DNA from: Paralithodes platypus
Taxonomy: Eukaryota; Arthropoda; Malacostraca; Decapoda; Lithodidae
Length of the DNA stretch: 64,000 nucleotides
Assembly: GCA_032716605.1 (NCBI GenBank)
Contig: CM064502.1
Location: 56,725,197 to 56,789,196, forward strand
Reading direction: 5' to 3'
Shown here: piece by piece, positions 12,601 to 24,600 of the stretch
How positions within the stretch are numbered: the stretch's first letter is position 1
Layout: every line of letters starts with the position of its first letter
Made by a program: the position numbers and the translations under genes
Notes under the pieces: model-generated
What the model was told of the DNA's origin: nothing
Databases searched by the model: none
The model's input: the letters and a program-made list of their open reading frames with translations, nothing else

Positions 12601-15600
12601 AGTAATATCCCAATCTATTACTATATAATTTATATACTGTATATATCTGTGTGTGTGTGAGAACATGAACGAAAACTAATAGTTAACTATTACAGGAATC
12701 TTGACTTTGTGTTCCCCCTCTTGTTATCTTACAATCACACACTTCTTATAATGTAAAACTTTAAAGATATACGGACGATTCGATATAATCAGTGCTATTT
12801 ATAACATTCTGAAGAAAAAAATAGAACCAAGCACAGAAAAAAAAAAACATTCATTATGCATATATAATTGAAGAGATTCTGATTATATGACATCGAGAAG
12901 TGCTTTGATTCGGGATAATATCTTTGAATATATTCAACTCGGTAAAAGTTGCAACTACTGTAAGTTTAGGTTCAATTAGTTCAAGACCATAACAGAATAG
13001 ATATTAAACAGTGTTAATTATGATTATGCTGGATTAAACAAGTGAGATTAGGTATAAGGTTTGGGAAATTAAAATATGGCAAGTTAGATTACATCAGGCT
13101 AGAATATATTGTAGTTAGCAAATACTGTAACATAATAAATAATATTACAGTATGACACTATGCAGGTATCTCTGTACGAGGGACTTTGTACAGGCATATA
13201 TTTATGTGTATTATTATGATGGATGTGTGGATGTGTGTGGGCTAGGTGAGACGCACCTGTTGGGTTCTGGAGTGTGGGATGGTGAGAGTGAGCATGATTT
13301 GTTAGGTGGGGAAGGATGGGTTGTCTGGTCTGGATTGGATGCAGGATATAAACGTAAGAAAAAGGAAGGGGTAGCAGTAATTTTGTCAGAAAGGTTGAGG
13401 AAGTGTGTGAAAAACTATGGATGCGTGGACTCAAGAATTGTATGGTGTGAGTGCAAGATTGGGACAGATAGGTATACGTTTATGTGTGTATGCACCAGTC
13501 AACCAAGAAACTGGGAAAGGTGCGGAAGAAAATAGAAAATGTTGGAATAAAGTCAATAAATGTATAAGAGAAAGGCAAGAGTGTACACAAGTAATATTAG
13601 TAGGCGACATGAATGGTAGAGTTGGAAATGAGGAGATAGAAGGTATAGTGGGTAAATGGGGTGTGGAGGGTAGGAATATGAATGGTGACTTCCTTTTAGA
13701 AGTATGTGCGGAGAGAGAGATGTTTCTGGCTAACACATTTTTTGAACATCGTCACATTCATAGATATACATGGCACAGAGGTGAAGGTGAGCAGGAACAG
13801 AAATCTCTAATTGACTACGCCATGATGGACTCCAGACTAAAAGGAAGAATTTTAGATTCAAAAGCTGTAAGAGGTATGCTGACGGGATCAGACCACTATA
13901 CAGTGCTGACAAAAGTGAGGATAAGGAAAGAGTGGAAATATGAGAGGAAAGAGAGAAAACTGACAGTAGAGAGAATAAATGTGAGAAAATTAAATGAAGA
14001 ATGTAATGCAACAAAATACAAGGACATCCTGAAAGAGACTATAAAGGACATGGATGTTATGATAGATCTGGGAAATACTGTAGACGAAGTATGGAAAGGT
14101 ACAAGAGACTCTATGATTAAAGCAGCTGAGAAAGTATGTGGGAAGAAAACCTTTAAAATGTGGCAGAAGAAAGGTAACGCATGGTTTAGTAAAGAGATAG
14201 AAGAAATAGTGAAAAAGAAGAAAGAGTTCAGAAAGAGTATGCTGCAAAAGAATATACCTAGAGATGCGAGGAAAGAAGAATATAAAAATTTGAAACAAAG
14301 AGTGAAGAGGGCGATACAAGACGCTAAAAGGAAGACAGATGAGGCATATGGGAGAAAGATTAGTGAACAGTTTCTGAATGACAGGAAAGCATACTACAGA
14401 GCTGTGAAAGAAGCCAGAGGGAAGAAGACTGAGAGGGTATCAGGTGGTAGGATGAGGGACATGAATGGGGAAGTGGTAGAGGGTTATGGTGTGGTGAAAG
14501 TATGGAAAGATCATTTTAGTAGCTTACCTGTAAAGAGTAGGGGGAAGGCAAAGATCTCATCCATAGGAATGGAGAGAGGTAGAATAAACAGGGTAGTTGA
14601 AAGACAGATAAGCAGAGAAGAAGTAAAAGAAGCAATCAATAGACTTAAAATGGGCAAAGCTGCTGGAGTAGATAACATCCCAGGTGAAATGCTGAGATAT
14701 GGAGAAGAAGCTGTTGACATAATGCATAGGTTATGTAAATTAGCATGGGAAAAGGAAAGTGTACCAGAGGACTGGAGGAAAGCAGTGATAGTACCCTTGT
14801 ACAAAGGGAAGGGTAGTAAAGAAGAGTGTAAGAATTATAGGGGAATTAGCTTGCTTAGCATACCTGGAAAGGTACACGCAAGAGTAGTAACACAGAGGCT
14901 ACAGAAGATAACGGATGACAAAATAGGCGAGGAACAGGGAGGTTTCAGAAAGGGCAGGGGCTGCGTTGACCAGATAGCCTCAATGCGATTGTTGGTAGAG
15001 AAGTATCTGGCCAAAAACAGAAAACTCTATGCAGCATTCATGGATTTGGAAAAAGCCTACGACAAAGTAGACTGGGATGTGTTAACAGTATATGGTGTGG
15101 GAGGAAAGTTGCTAATGGCAGTAAAATCTTTTTATAGGAATGCAATGGCAAATGTGAAGGTAGGGGATAAGTTAAGCGAAAGTTTTGAGGTCAATGTAGG
15201 TGTAAGACAGGGATGTGTCATGTCAGCTTGGTTGTTCAATATATAATGGATGGAGTGATTAGGGAATGTAGGGCTGTATCAACGGGTGTGGGAGCTAGAC
15301 TGGAATCAGAGGGAAGAACATGGAAGATTTTAACATGCCTATATGCGGACGATGCAATCCTGTTGGCGGAAAATGCTGAAGAACTTCAGAGAGTGGTCAC
15401 TGACTTTGACAGGGTATGTGAAAAGAGAAAGTTAAAGGTCAATGTAGGGAAATGTAAGGTAATGGTGTTTGAGAGAAGAATGCATGAAACTATAGATTTT
15501 AAGGAAAAATATAGAATCAAGAAAGAACACAAGAAAAGTTGTAAAATAAAATTGAAAAATTAAGTACTAGAAGAGGTTGAAAGTTTCAAGTATTTGGGAG

Positions 15601-18600
15601 CTGTACTATGCAAATATGGTAAAATGGAGAGCGAGATAAAAGAGAGAAAATGCAAGGGAGAAAATTGATTGGAGAACTTGATAGTATTCTCAAAGGAAGA
15701 ATGGTTAGCCAGGAAGTCAAAAAGTCACTGAGAAACAGTGTGCTGCTCCCAACACTCTCGTATGGAAGCGAGACATGGACGGCAAGTGACGAGGACCTCT
15801 TCAAACTAAGAGCTGTGGAGATGAGCTTTTTCAGAATGGCAGCTGGCATGAATAGGCTAGATGGGCCAAGTAATAGGGAAGTGTAAGAGTCCTTTGGAAT
15901 GGAAGAGCAGGCTTTGGGCATTGATTGTGGTGTGGTTGAGTGGATAAAGAGAAGTACTTTGAGGTGGTATGGTCATGTTCAGAGAATGGATGAAGACAGA
16001 ATGCCAAGAAAGATATATGGGAGTCAGGTGAGTGGAACCGCTAGTAGTGGAAGACCACCTATGGTATGGGAAAAGAAAGTGGAAAAATATATTGAAGAAA
16101 AACTTCCACGCAGTGGAAGGGGCATTGTGGCACGGGCAAGGGAGGCATGTCTTGACAAAGTAGCTTGGAGACGTTTCTGTCATGGCCATCCTCTAGTGGG
16201 GGTTTCCCAGGGGGAAGCAAGGCGTCGGAGATGATGATGATGATGATGATGATGATATATTTATACTTGGGGATTTCCCTAAATTTAGTTTTACTCTCGA
16301 TGGTTTGCTTATGTGTTCGTTATATAATTTCAACTCTCTATTTCTTCAGATCGTGAGGAGTGATTATTTCAAAGCCATAGTTTGCAATCATTTTTTTGAC
16401 GTAATAGCATAATTTATATTACCATATATTTATATAATCTTCATTTTATCAACAGACAATAAATTTTTTCTTTGAAGGATTATTCTAAATTGCTAGTGCT
16501 AGTTTAACAATTCTGGTTAGCTTCGTTACATGAAACTCAAAAATGTATTCCCGTTAAAATAAATATAGATGAGGGTCTAGTAAAATGATCATGCTGAGTC
16601 ACGGGTGGAAAGTGTAAGGTGTTAAACCATTGGGATCAGGTGGTACAAAGGGAGAGTCATTAGGATGTGTGGGGGAGAGGGGAGGGCTCTCTGCGCCATA
16701 TAAATATAGTGGTGACCTTTGAACTAGCTAAGGAATGTCACACCTACATTCAGGGGAATGTCCATGGGAAATGCTATCCGGAATCTCAAATCTATTGGGT
16801 AGAATATTTAGGAAATTTGCTGAAGTTGTACTCTACAAAATTAAAAGAAGTAAATGAAATGTAGGGGAGTAAAAGTAAAAGTAATTCTTCTAAATACTAC
16901 TCAAGTTAGAGTAAAAGTACTGGACAAAAAATCTACTTTTTAAAAAGTAGATACTGAAAAAATATACTTAAGTACTGTACTTGAGTAATTGTACTTCATT
17001 ACCTTTGCACCCCTGCCCTGACCTTGTATTCTGTAAGTCACATAATATTTACTGTATTTGGTAGGCTAAACATGTAAGAGGGTAGCATGAGCTTGCAAAT
17101 ATCTGGTTAGAATCATAAATAGTGGCTGTGTTAAAGTTTTGTAAGATTTTACTAATTATCTGCAAAATATCCTCCGGGATTTTTTTTTTTTTTTTTTTTC
17201 TGAAACACCTTCTCCCTCATGTTTATCCCCATTAGCTTTATGTTGTGCTGTGTTGTCCCTGTACAGTACTGTATCGTCTAAACATGGTAGTAACACTGAG
17301 CAGAACAAATATCGGTAGTAATGATTACAATAATAAAGCCGGTATCACACAAGCACTTTTTCCCTCAACATTTATCCTAAAAACTGGTCTGACAGCTTAC
17401 GAGGTCAACATTTTAAATATTTTGGTTACGTAAATTCATCTATCATCAGTCTAGTTTCCGATACCAGTGCAAAATACTCTAGAAATGATCCCAGAAACAT
17501 TTTGATCATCGAATGTTGACTATAAAAGCTCTCGTGTGATACCGGCTTTATTATTGTTATCATTACTACCGATATTTGTTCTGCTCCTCTGGACCTCTAT
17601 TGATGCTTTAACATTCATTAATTACTCTACTTCCCCTTAGTTGTTATGATTCTGACATCACATATTTATTGCTTATCCGTTTCTCAATAATACCACATAT
17701 TTGGAAGTAAGATATTAGGAAAGAACTACCGGTAAATATATTTTCACGTATACATTATAATATATAATACTTAAGGTCTATCTCTCTATCTATTGCCAGA
17801 CGTCATATACAGTATGTTGAATTACGATCATTCTCTCCTTCTCTGAGTTGTCTGAAATGCGCTTCATGCGTAACTTATACATGCATTGTTTTATGAAATA
17901 CGAATAATAATTTATAACTCACCTGAACTTTGTTAACCCTTTCTGTACCTGTGACGTCTGTTATATTTGATTATATCCATATTTAGATGATTTTATGCAG
18001 CTTAGGAAGATGTGGTAGTTCTATATTTATCGATTGCCGGACGCCATAATCTCCGAAGGGGTGGCCACGAATGAAACAGCCCCCATACACCGTCCCAAGT
18101 CAGTCGACGCCCCTTCTCCCATCCAGCACCGCCTTCACTATGATGCTTCTTAACTCCATCCTTCCACCTCTCACTCGGTCTACTTCTCCTTCTCTATCCT
18201 TCCACCTCACTCTCGTACACTCTTAGTTCTCTCACTTCCCATACGTTCCACATGGCCGAACTATCTCAAGGTGTTCCTTTTCACACATCTACATCCACAC
18301 CACACCCCTCTCGTACTTCCTCATTCGTCTATCCCATATCTCCATTCCTGCTTATTATTCCTCTTGGATATTTAAAACACTCCACTTGTTCCAGTATTTT
18401 CCCATCCAGCCTTGCATTTAGATTCGCCCTACGACCACCTCTATTGCACACCATCACTTTACTTTTATTGACATTCACCCTCAGTTTCCTCCTCCCACAA
18501 ACCACACCAAACTCTTTGACTACTCACCATAATTAAGTTTGAAGAGCGAGCGGTGGGGACCAGTCGGCAATAAACTGTTGAAATTAGCTTTTTAGTATGA

Positions 18601-21600
18601 CTAAGCACTGATTATATACAGGTACAGTCGCGCTAATAAGTGATGTCTCGGCACCAATTATGTTTTGATCAATATAATTGGTGTCAACAATATCTAAGCT
18701 TAATTTTTCATATCGAGTGAAATACACAAACATGTTCCTACACTTACCCACCCTATTCAACATCTGACAGACGTAAAAATACAGCACAGAGCAAGCCAAA
18801 CGTAATGACAGCTGGGACATGACTTACTAGCGCGACCGTACATGGGGTTGAATGAGTAATGGTTGTGAGGTAACTGGCCATCCATGTGACTCTTATTTGA
18901 GAACAACAATAAACTGTTTTGCACTTGTGCAGTAATTTGAGGGGGTAGGGATTATTTATTAGTTTATTTATACAGTATATATATTTATTTATAATTGTTT
19001 TAGTTTTCTCCCTAGACCTCCAGCAAGCTTAATATATTATCCTCAAGATCACCCTTAGAAATATATTAGTAAAAAAAATTGGCCAAAGGCTGGTTCCTCC
19101 TAATCCTACTGGCTCATTATCGCTCCCCAGGAAAAACTAGACCCCTAAATGGTACGAAAAGTCTTAATATTGACACAGAAATGGGGCGAAAGATCTCAAT
19201 CGCCAAACTAATGAAAAAAACTTCTTAAAATCTCGAAACTATTGAGGCTAAACATGAGGGAGAAGGTGGTCCAGAAAAATCATATACCCCCTTCTTTAAC
19301 GGGGGATGGGCCGGTTTTCTAGACCCCCTTCTCCGTCGTGTTTAGCCCCATTAGTTTTCATATATTAAGATGTTTGCCCCATTAGTTTATCGATTTTAAG
19401 AGCTTCCGCTCCATTTCCTCGTCAATATTAAGACCGTTCGTGCCATTTAGGTATAATTTTTTTCTGGCGAGCGATATTCGCTTGCCTGTAATTCTAGGAG
19501 GAACTGGCATTTGGCCGGGACATTTTTCTACTGACAAATTTATAAATTTATCTGGAAGAGAAGTCTTGGTGGTGTAATTTTGTTTAGCTTGATGGAGGCC
19601 TAGCGATGAAACTATAAAATAATGTATAGATCAATATATAAATTCAGTAGCCCAAACATATATCCTCTACCCCCTTAAAACATATATCCTCTACCCCCTT
19701 AAAACATATATCCTCTACCCCCTTAAAACATATATCCTCTACCCCCTTAAAACATATATCCTCTACCCCCTTAAAACATATATCCTCTACCCCCTTAAAA
19801 CATATATCCTCTACCCCCTTAAACATATATCCTCTACCCCCAAACATATCTATATCCTCTACCCCCTTAAAACATATATCCTCTACCCCCTTAAAACATA
19901 TATCCTCTACCCCCTTAAACGTGTATTTCTTTTTAATCTTGTACATATTACTTGTCAGCCAGAGTGGACAGAAGGGTGCTGTGCTGATATGAACATGTTG
20001 AGCGAATGGGAGATAAAAGGCTTGCAAAAAGAATAGGCCTATAAGAGTTATATAAATGATAGAGAGATGACTGTAGAACAGGCAAGAGAAGTGGAAATAC
20101 ATAGGAATGAATGGAGAATGCTTATGAATAGATGAGTGATACGCGGTCGTTAGGGAGAGGGGGTTCGGCGCCAGTCAGACTAGATAATAGTCAGTCAGGC
20201 GCCTGAACCGGGGAGCTGGTATATATGAAGGGTCATGCCTGGATGTGAGGTGGGCGGGCATTGTGGTGTGCTCCGCTGCGTGTCTGCCTGCTGAGAGCAG
20301 AACTTCTTCAGGAGGTCTGGTGCCAGGGAAATGCTGCAGGCCCCTATTGATCCTGGGTCTTCTGGGCAACCGAGATTAGTGTGAATATACAGTATATTTT
20401 GTTTATGTTGTGTTGTCCCTGTTCGGGCTCTGTCTCGAGTCAGCCACCCCCAGCTATGGGGTATGTGCCTGTGTATATACATGCATACTGTACATTCATA
20501 TTATTTAAAGTTTCTTTTTAATCTTGTACATGATATTAAAAGTGTTTTTGTTTGACTTTGCAGGTGTTTATCAACAATGTGTTCCACAAGGCTGAGAGTG
20601 GTCGTCAGTTCCCCACCATCAACCCAACCACGGGGGAAGTTATCACCATGGTCCAGGAGGGAGATAAGGTATGAAGTGGGCCGTGCTTTCCTAGAGTCGA
20701 TTCATGCTAACCTGGCAAAAAAAAAAAAAAAAAAAAAATAAAATAAAAAAATAATATCTTATATAGTATGTGGATGAGCGAGACAAAGGAAACTCTGCCT
20801 TGTGACTAGTGCCTCCCCCAGAGTTGAAAGAGTGACAGGGCCAAAATCAAGGAATATTCAAGCCAAAATGCCTGGACATTCAGAGTTCGAAGCAATTCAT
20901 GTCATAGGATGAGGGAAAGCTGGATTGGTAATGCTACCTTTCTATATACACATACAGTACTGTACTGTACATAGTTGTATAGCCAATGTTAGATACAGGC
21001 AGCGTCAGATGAACAGTTTAGAAAGGTAGTAGTGTATGGGAAGTATAGAAAGGGAAAGTTACCAATTTCTGCCAGGTTAGCTTGAATACACTTACAAATT
21101 TGACAAACTGGAGTACCTCTTTTCTTTGAGTACCAGTGCCGTCCTTTTAACTTTATTCTGGCCACTATTAGACTATTCTGGCCACTATTAGACTATTCTG
21201 GCCACTATTAGACTATTTTATTCAGTTTCAAAGGGGCCTTCGGCAATTAACAGGCTTCTAATTATCTCATTTAAGGGGAGATGGGCCTTTTTTTTAGATC
21301 CCCTTCTTCCTCATGTTTAGCCCCATTAGTTATCAGATTTTATGAAGTTTTGGCCCATTAGTTTGGCGATTTAAAGATCTTTCGCCCCATTACTTTGTCA
21401 ATATTAAGACTTTTCATGTCATTTTGGTGTCTATTTTTTTCCTGGCGAGCGATAGCGAGCCTTTAATTTAAGGGGAACAAAATTCTATAGAAACATGTAC
21501 AAATTTATCTTGAAGGAGGGTCTTGGGCGGGTATTTTTAAGCTTGATGGAAGTCTATGGAGGAAACTAATAAAATAATAAAAAGATATATAAATTATCAA

Positions 21601-24600
21601 ATAAAAACTACCCATCCCCCCTTAACCCGGCAAGCGCGATAGGCCTCACGGAAGGCTTCCTATAGGGAACGCGATAGGCCTCACGGAAGCAGGACCATAA
21701 AAAAAGCCTTCCATAAAAAAAAAGGGCCTATCAAAACAAAGGAATTTGTCTCTAGGTGAGATAATTCCCCTCCAGTACTCATCCATGTAAATCTCACCCA
21801 CCCCCCTCCCCTCCTTCCCCACCTTATTCCCCCCTCCCTCCCCTCCTCAATTATCACCTATTTTTCCTCTTATTATCATCATTTATCGGTTATTTTTCTC
21901 TCCCGCGATAATGTAGCACAAGTGGGTTGCATAAAAGATCGTTATGCAACACCCAGACACCGGCACACACCGCCCCGCTCGTCTCAGTTGACTCCCAGAC
22001 AGCGAGAGGGGAGGGCTGCCTGTCTCTCTCTCTCGCCTGAGATTATAACCGGGTGGCCAATATCTTCGTTTTTCACCACCCAAATGCTTTTCCCACTTAT
22101 TTTAGCACTCTTGAAGGTTCATATATACATCATATATGTAAAATAAAAGCATACCGAAAACAAATAATGGTTTATATTGTAAATATAACTAATTCTGTCA
22201 GAATCCAGGGCTAGAAATGCACAAATAACTACCCTAGCACCTACGTCTATATCGCGCTTGTCAGGTTAACCATTATAAACTACCCATCCCCCCTTAACCA
22301 TTATAAACGGAGATGTGACGGATGGTTGAAAGCCACAGTTGCTCGCGCGTTTGGGGCTAGCAACACATACTATGAAAAACGTGTATCCATCATACAATTC
22401 ACTGTCTCTCACTTCACTCACTCACCCCCGTAATTTACCAGAAGATAATAGTTTTTGTTATAACTACCACAGCGAGGGAGACAAGATAAAAAGTGGTGTG
22501 CCTTCTGACAAACTGGAGTACCCCTAATTGATTTGAAGTGTTGCTCGTCTTTGTATAATGGGCCAAAGAATTTTTTGTCAGTTTTATTCTTTCATTTTAC
22601 AGCGAGGGAGATAAGATAAAAAAGTGGTGTGCCTTCTGACAAACTGGAGTACCCCTAATTTATTTGAAGTGTTGCTTGTCTTTGTATAATGGGCCAAAGA
22701 ATTTTTTGTCAGTTTTATTCTTTCATTTTACAGCGAGGGAGATAAGATAAAAAAGTGGTGTGCCTTCTGACAAACTGGAGTACCCCTAATTGATTTGAAG
22801 TGTTGCTTGTCATTGTACAATGGGCCGAAGAAGTTTTTGTCAGTTTTATTCTTTCATTTTACAGCGAGGGAGATAAGATAAAATGTGGCATGCCTTCTGA
22901 CAAACTGGAGTACCCCTAATTGATTTGAAGTGTTGCTTGTCATTGTACAGTGGGCCAAAGAAGTTTTTGTCAATTTTATTCTTTCATTTTACCGCGGGCC
23001 GTGGTATGGTCGGTAGCGCGTCTGGCTGCTGATGGAAGGGTCGGCAGTTGGATCCCACACCATGCCATTGGTAGACGTTAAGAGTTTGGACACTCAGTTC
23101 TATAGTGTGTTCATTCTAGGTTGGGCAGAAATCATAACCTATAGCCTCTCGTAACTCATAAAGTACTAGAGTAATCGAGCTAATATTTCTACCAAAGGGG
23201 AAGACTTGGCTAGGGAATAGGTGTGGAAATTGACAGCTCATTTGTTCTAGCCCTTTTTGAGTTACAGGTTAGAGGTTGCGATTTCTGCCCAGCCTAGCAT
23301 GAACGGACTATAGTGATTCGTGGCAAATGTCCAGTAAAATCCCTGTAAAGCCAGTATCACACGAACGCTTTTTCCCTCAAAATTTATCCTCAACACTGGT
23401 CTGGCAGCTTATGAGGCAAACATTTAGAATATTTCTGTCCCCTAATTTCATCTATCATCAGTCTAGTTCCTGATACCAGTGCAAAATATTGTGTTCTTTT
23501 ATTTAATAATTTTCATTTTAGTAAACGTTGTTTCCACATAGCGATTTTGATAATTTAATTTGACTTTATATTGTCCTTGTCCCAATTTTGGTTTGTTTAG
23601 TTTGCAAGTTTTACATTTTAATCTAATGTTGACCATAAAAGCTCTCGTGTGATACCGGCTTAACACGGGTACCCCTAGCCCTGTCAATCAAGGGAGTATA
23701 CAGGTCTCCCTCACTATCCGATGCCCTGATTTACGATATTATGATAAATTTTTAGGTGTAGGTGTTTGGATTTTGGCTGGTCCAAGAACGCATCCCCATT
23801 TACCCCATTAATTTTAGGGTTTTCTATTTAAGATCGGGTTTTCAGGAACGTAACCCAATCGTAAATAGAGGGAGACCTGTACGGTGTTAAAAACTGCATC
23901 AACTGCATCATCACTTTGCAATAAAGATCTGGTAATATCTGAGTCAAGACCTTTTAATGTTGCCACATAAGTTCTGTTGCTCTCTGTGATCTTATGCATG
24001 GAAATATAATGTGCATGATTTGAATTAAGAGTGTTGTTGCTTATGCAGTGGTTAACTCGTCTGATTAGTCAACTGATGATTAAAAGAAACCACACTCGTA
24101 ATTAATTCATGCATGTATTTTGCTTTTCTACATACGATCACAACGAGGAACAGAACTTATGTGGCCAACTGTACCTTTTTAAGGGGGGATGGGCGTATTT
24201 ATTTTATAATTTACGAATCTTTTTAGTTTCCTCTCTAGACCTCCATCAAGCTAAACAAAAAAAAAACACCCGCCCAAGGCATATTTGTGCGGGAGAGGGT
24301 TGTAGGAATGCTGAAAGCAGTAACGGTAATAGAATGGTCAGCTTGGAAGTAAAGAAGTCCTTGCATGATAGTGTGATAATTCTAACATTGACGTACGGGA
24401 GTGAAGCATGGACGAGATATAAATCAAGAGTGAGAGGGGTGGAAATTAGTTACCGTAAAATGCGGTAACCTCGGACATTTTTCGATGTTTTTTAACAATT
24501 TCTCCTGAGTTTAAACACATTATAGAGATTTAACTAGGTCAAGTGATGTATGGTGGTAGTGCGCCGTAATCCAGGAAGCCTCCTAAAATTATCCCCCATA

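Noticed and set aside
13099..14319. Minus-strand open frames opposite the RTE LINE
   Set aside because: They are shadows of the plus-strand endonuclease/RT, rich in Ser/Leu/His, and match nothing.
12506..17015. hAT transposase
   Set aside because: No frame in the native parts of the element shows transposase features. All coding capacity belongs to the nested RTE LINE.
19644..20102. Minus-strand open frame with repeated CFKGVEDI
   Set aside because: It is the translation of a 24-bp minisatellite. Repeats divisible by three stay open by arithmetic, and there is no start context or conserved domain.
23003..23070. Functional tRNA gene
   Set aside because: A- and B-box-like segments are present, but the T-loop is altered and the acceptor stem does not pair, so a SINE or relic is more likely.
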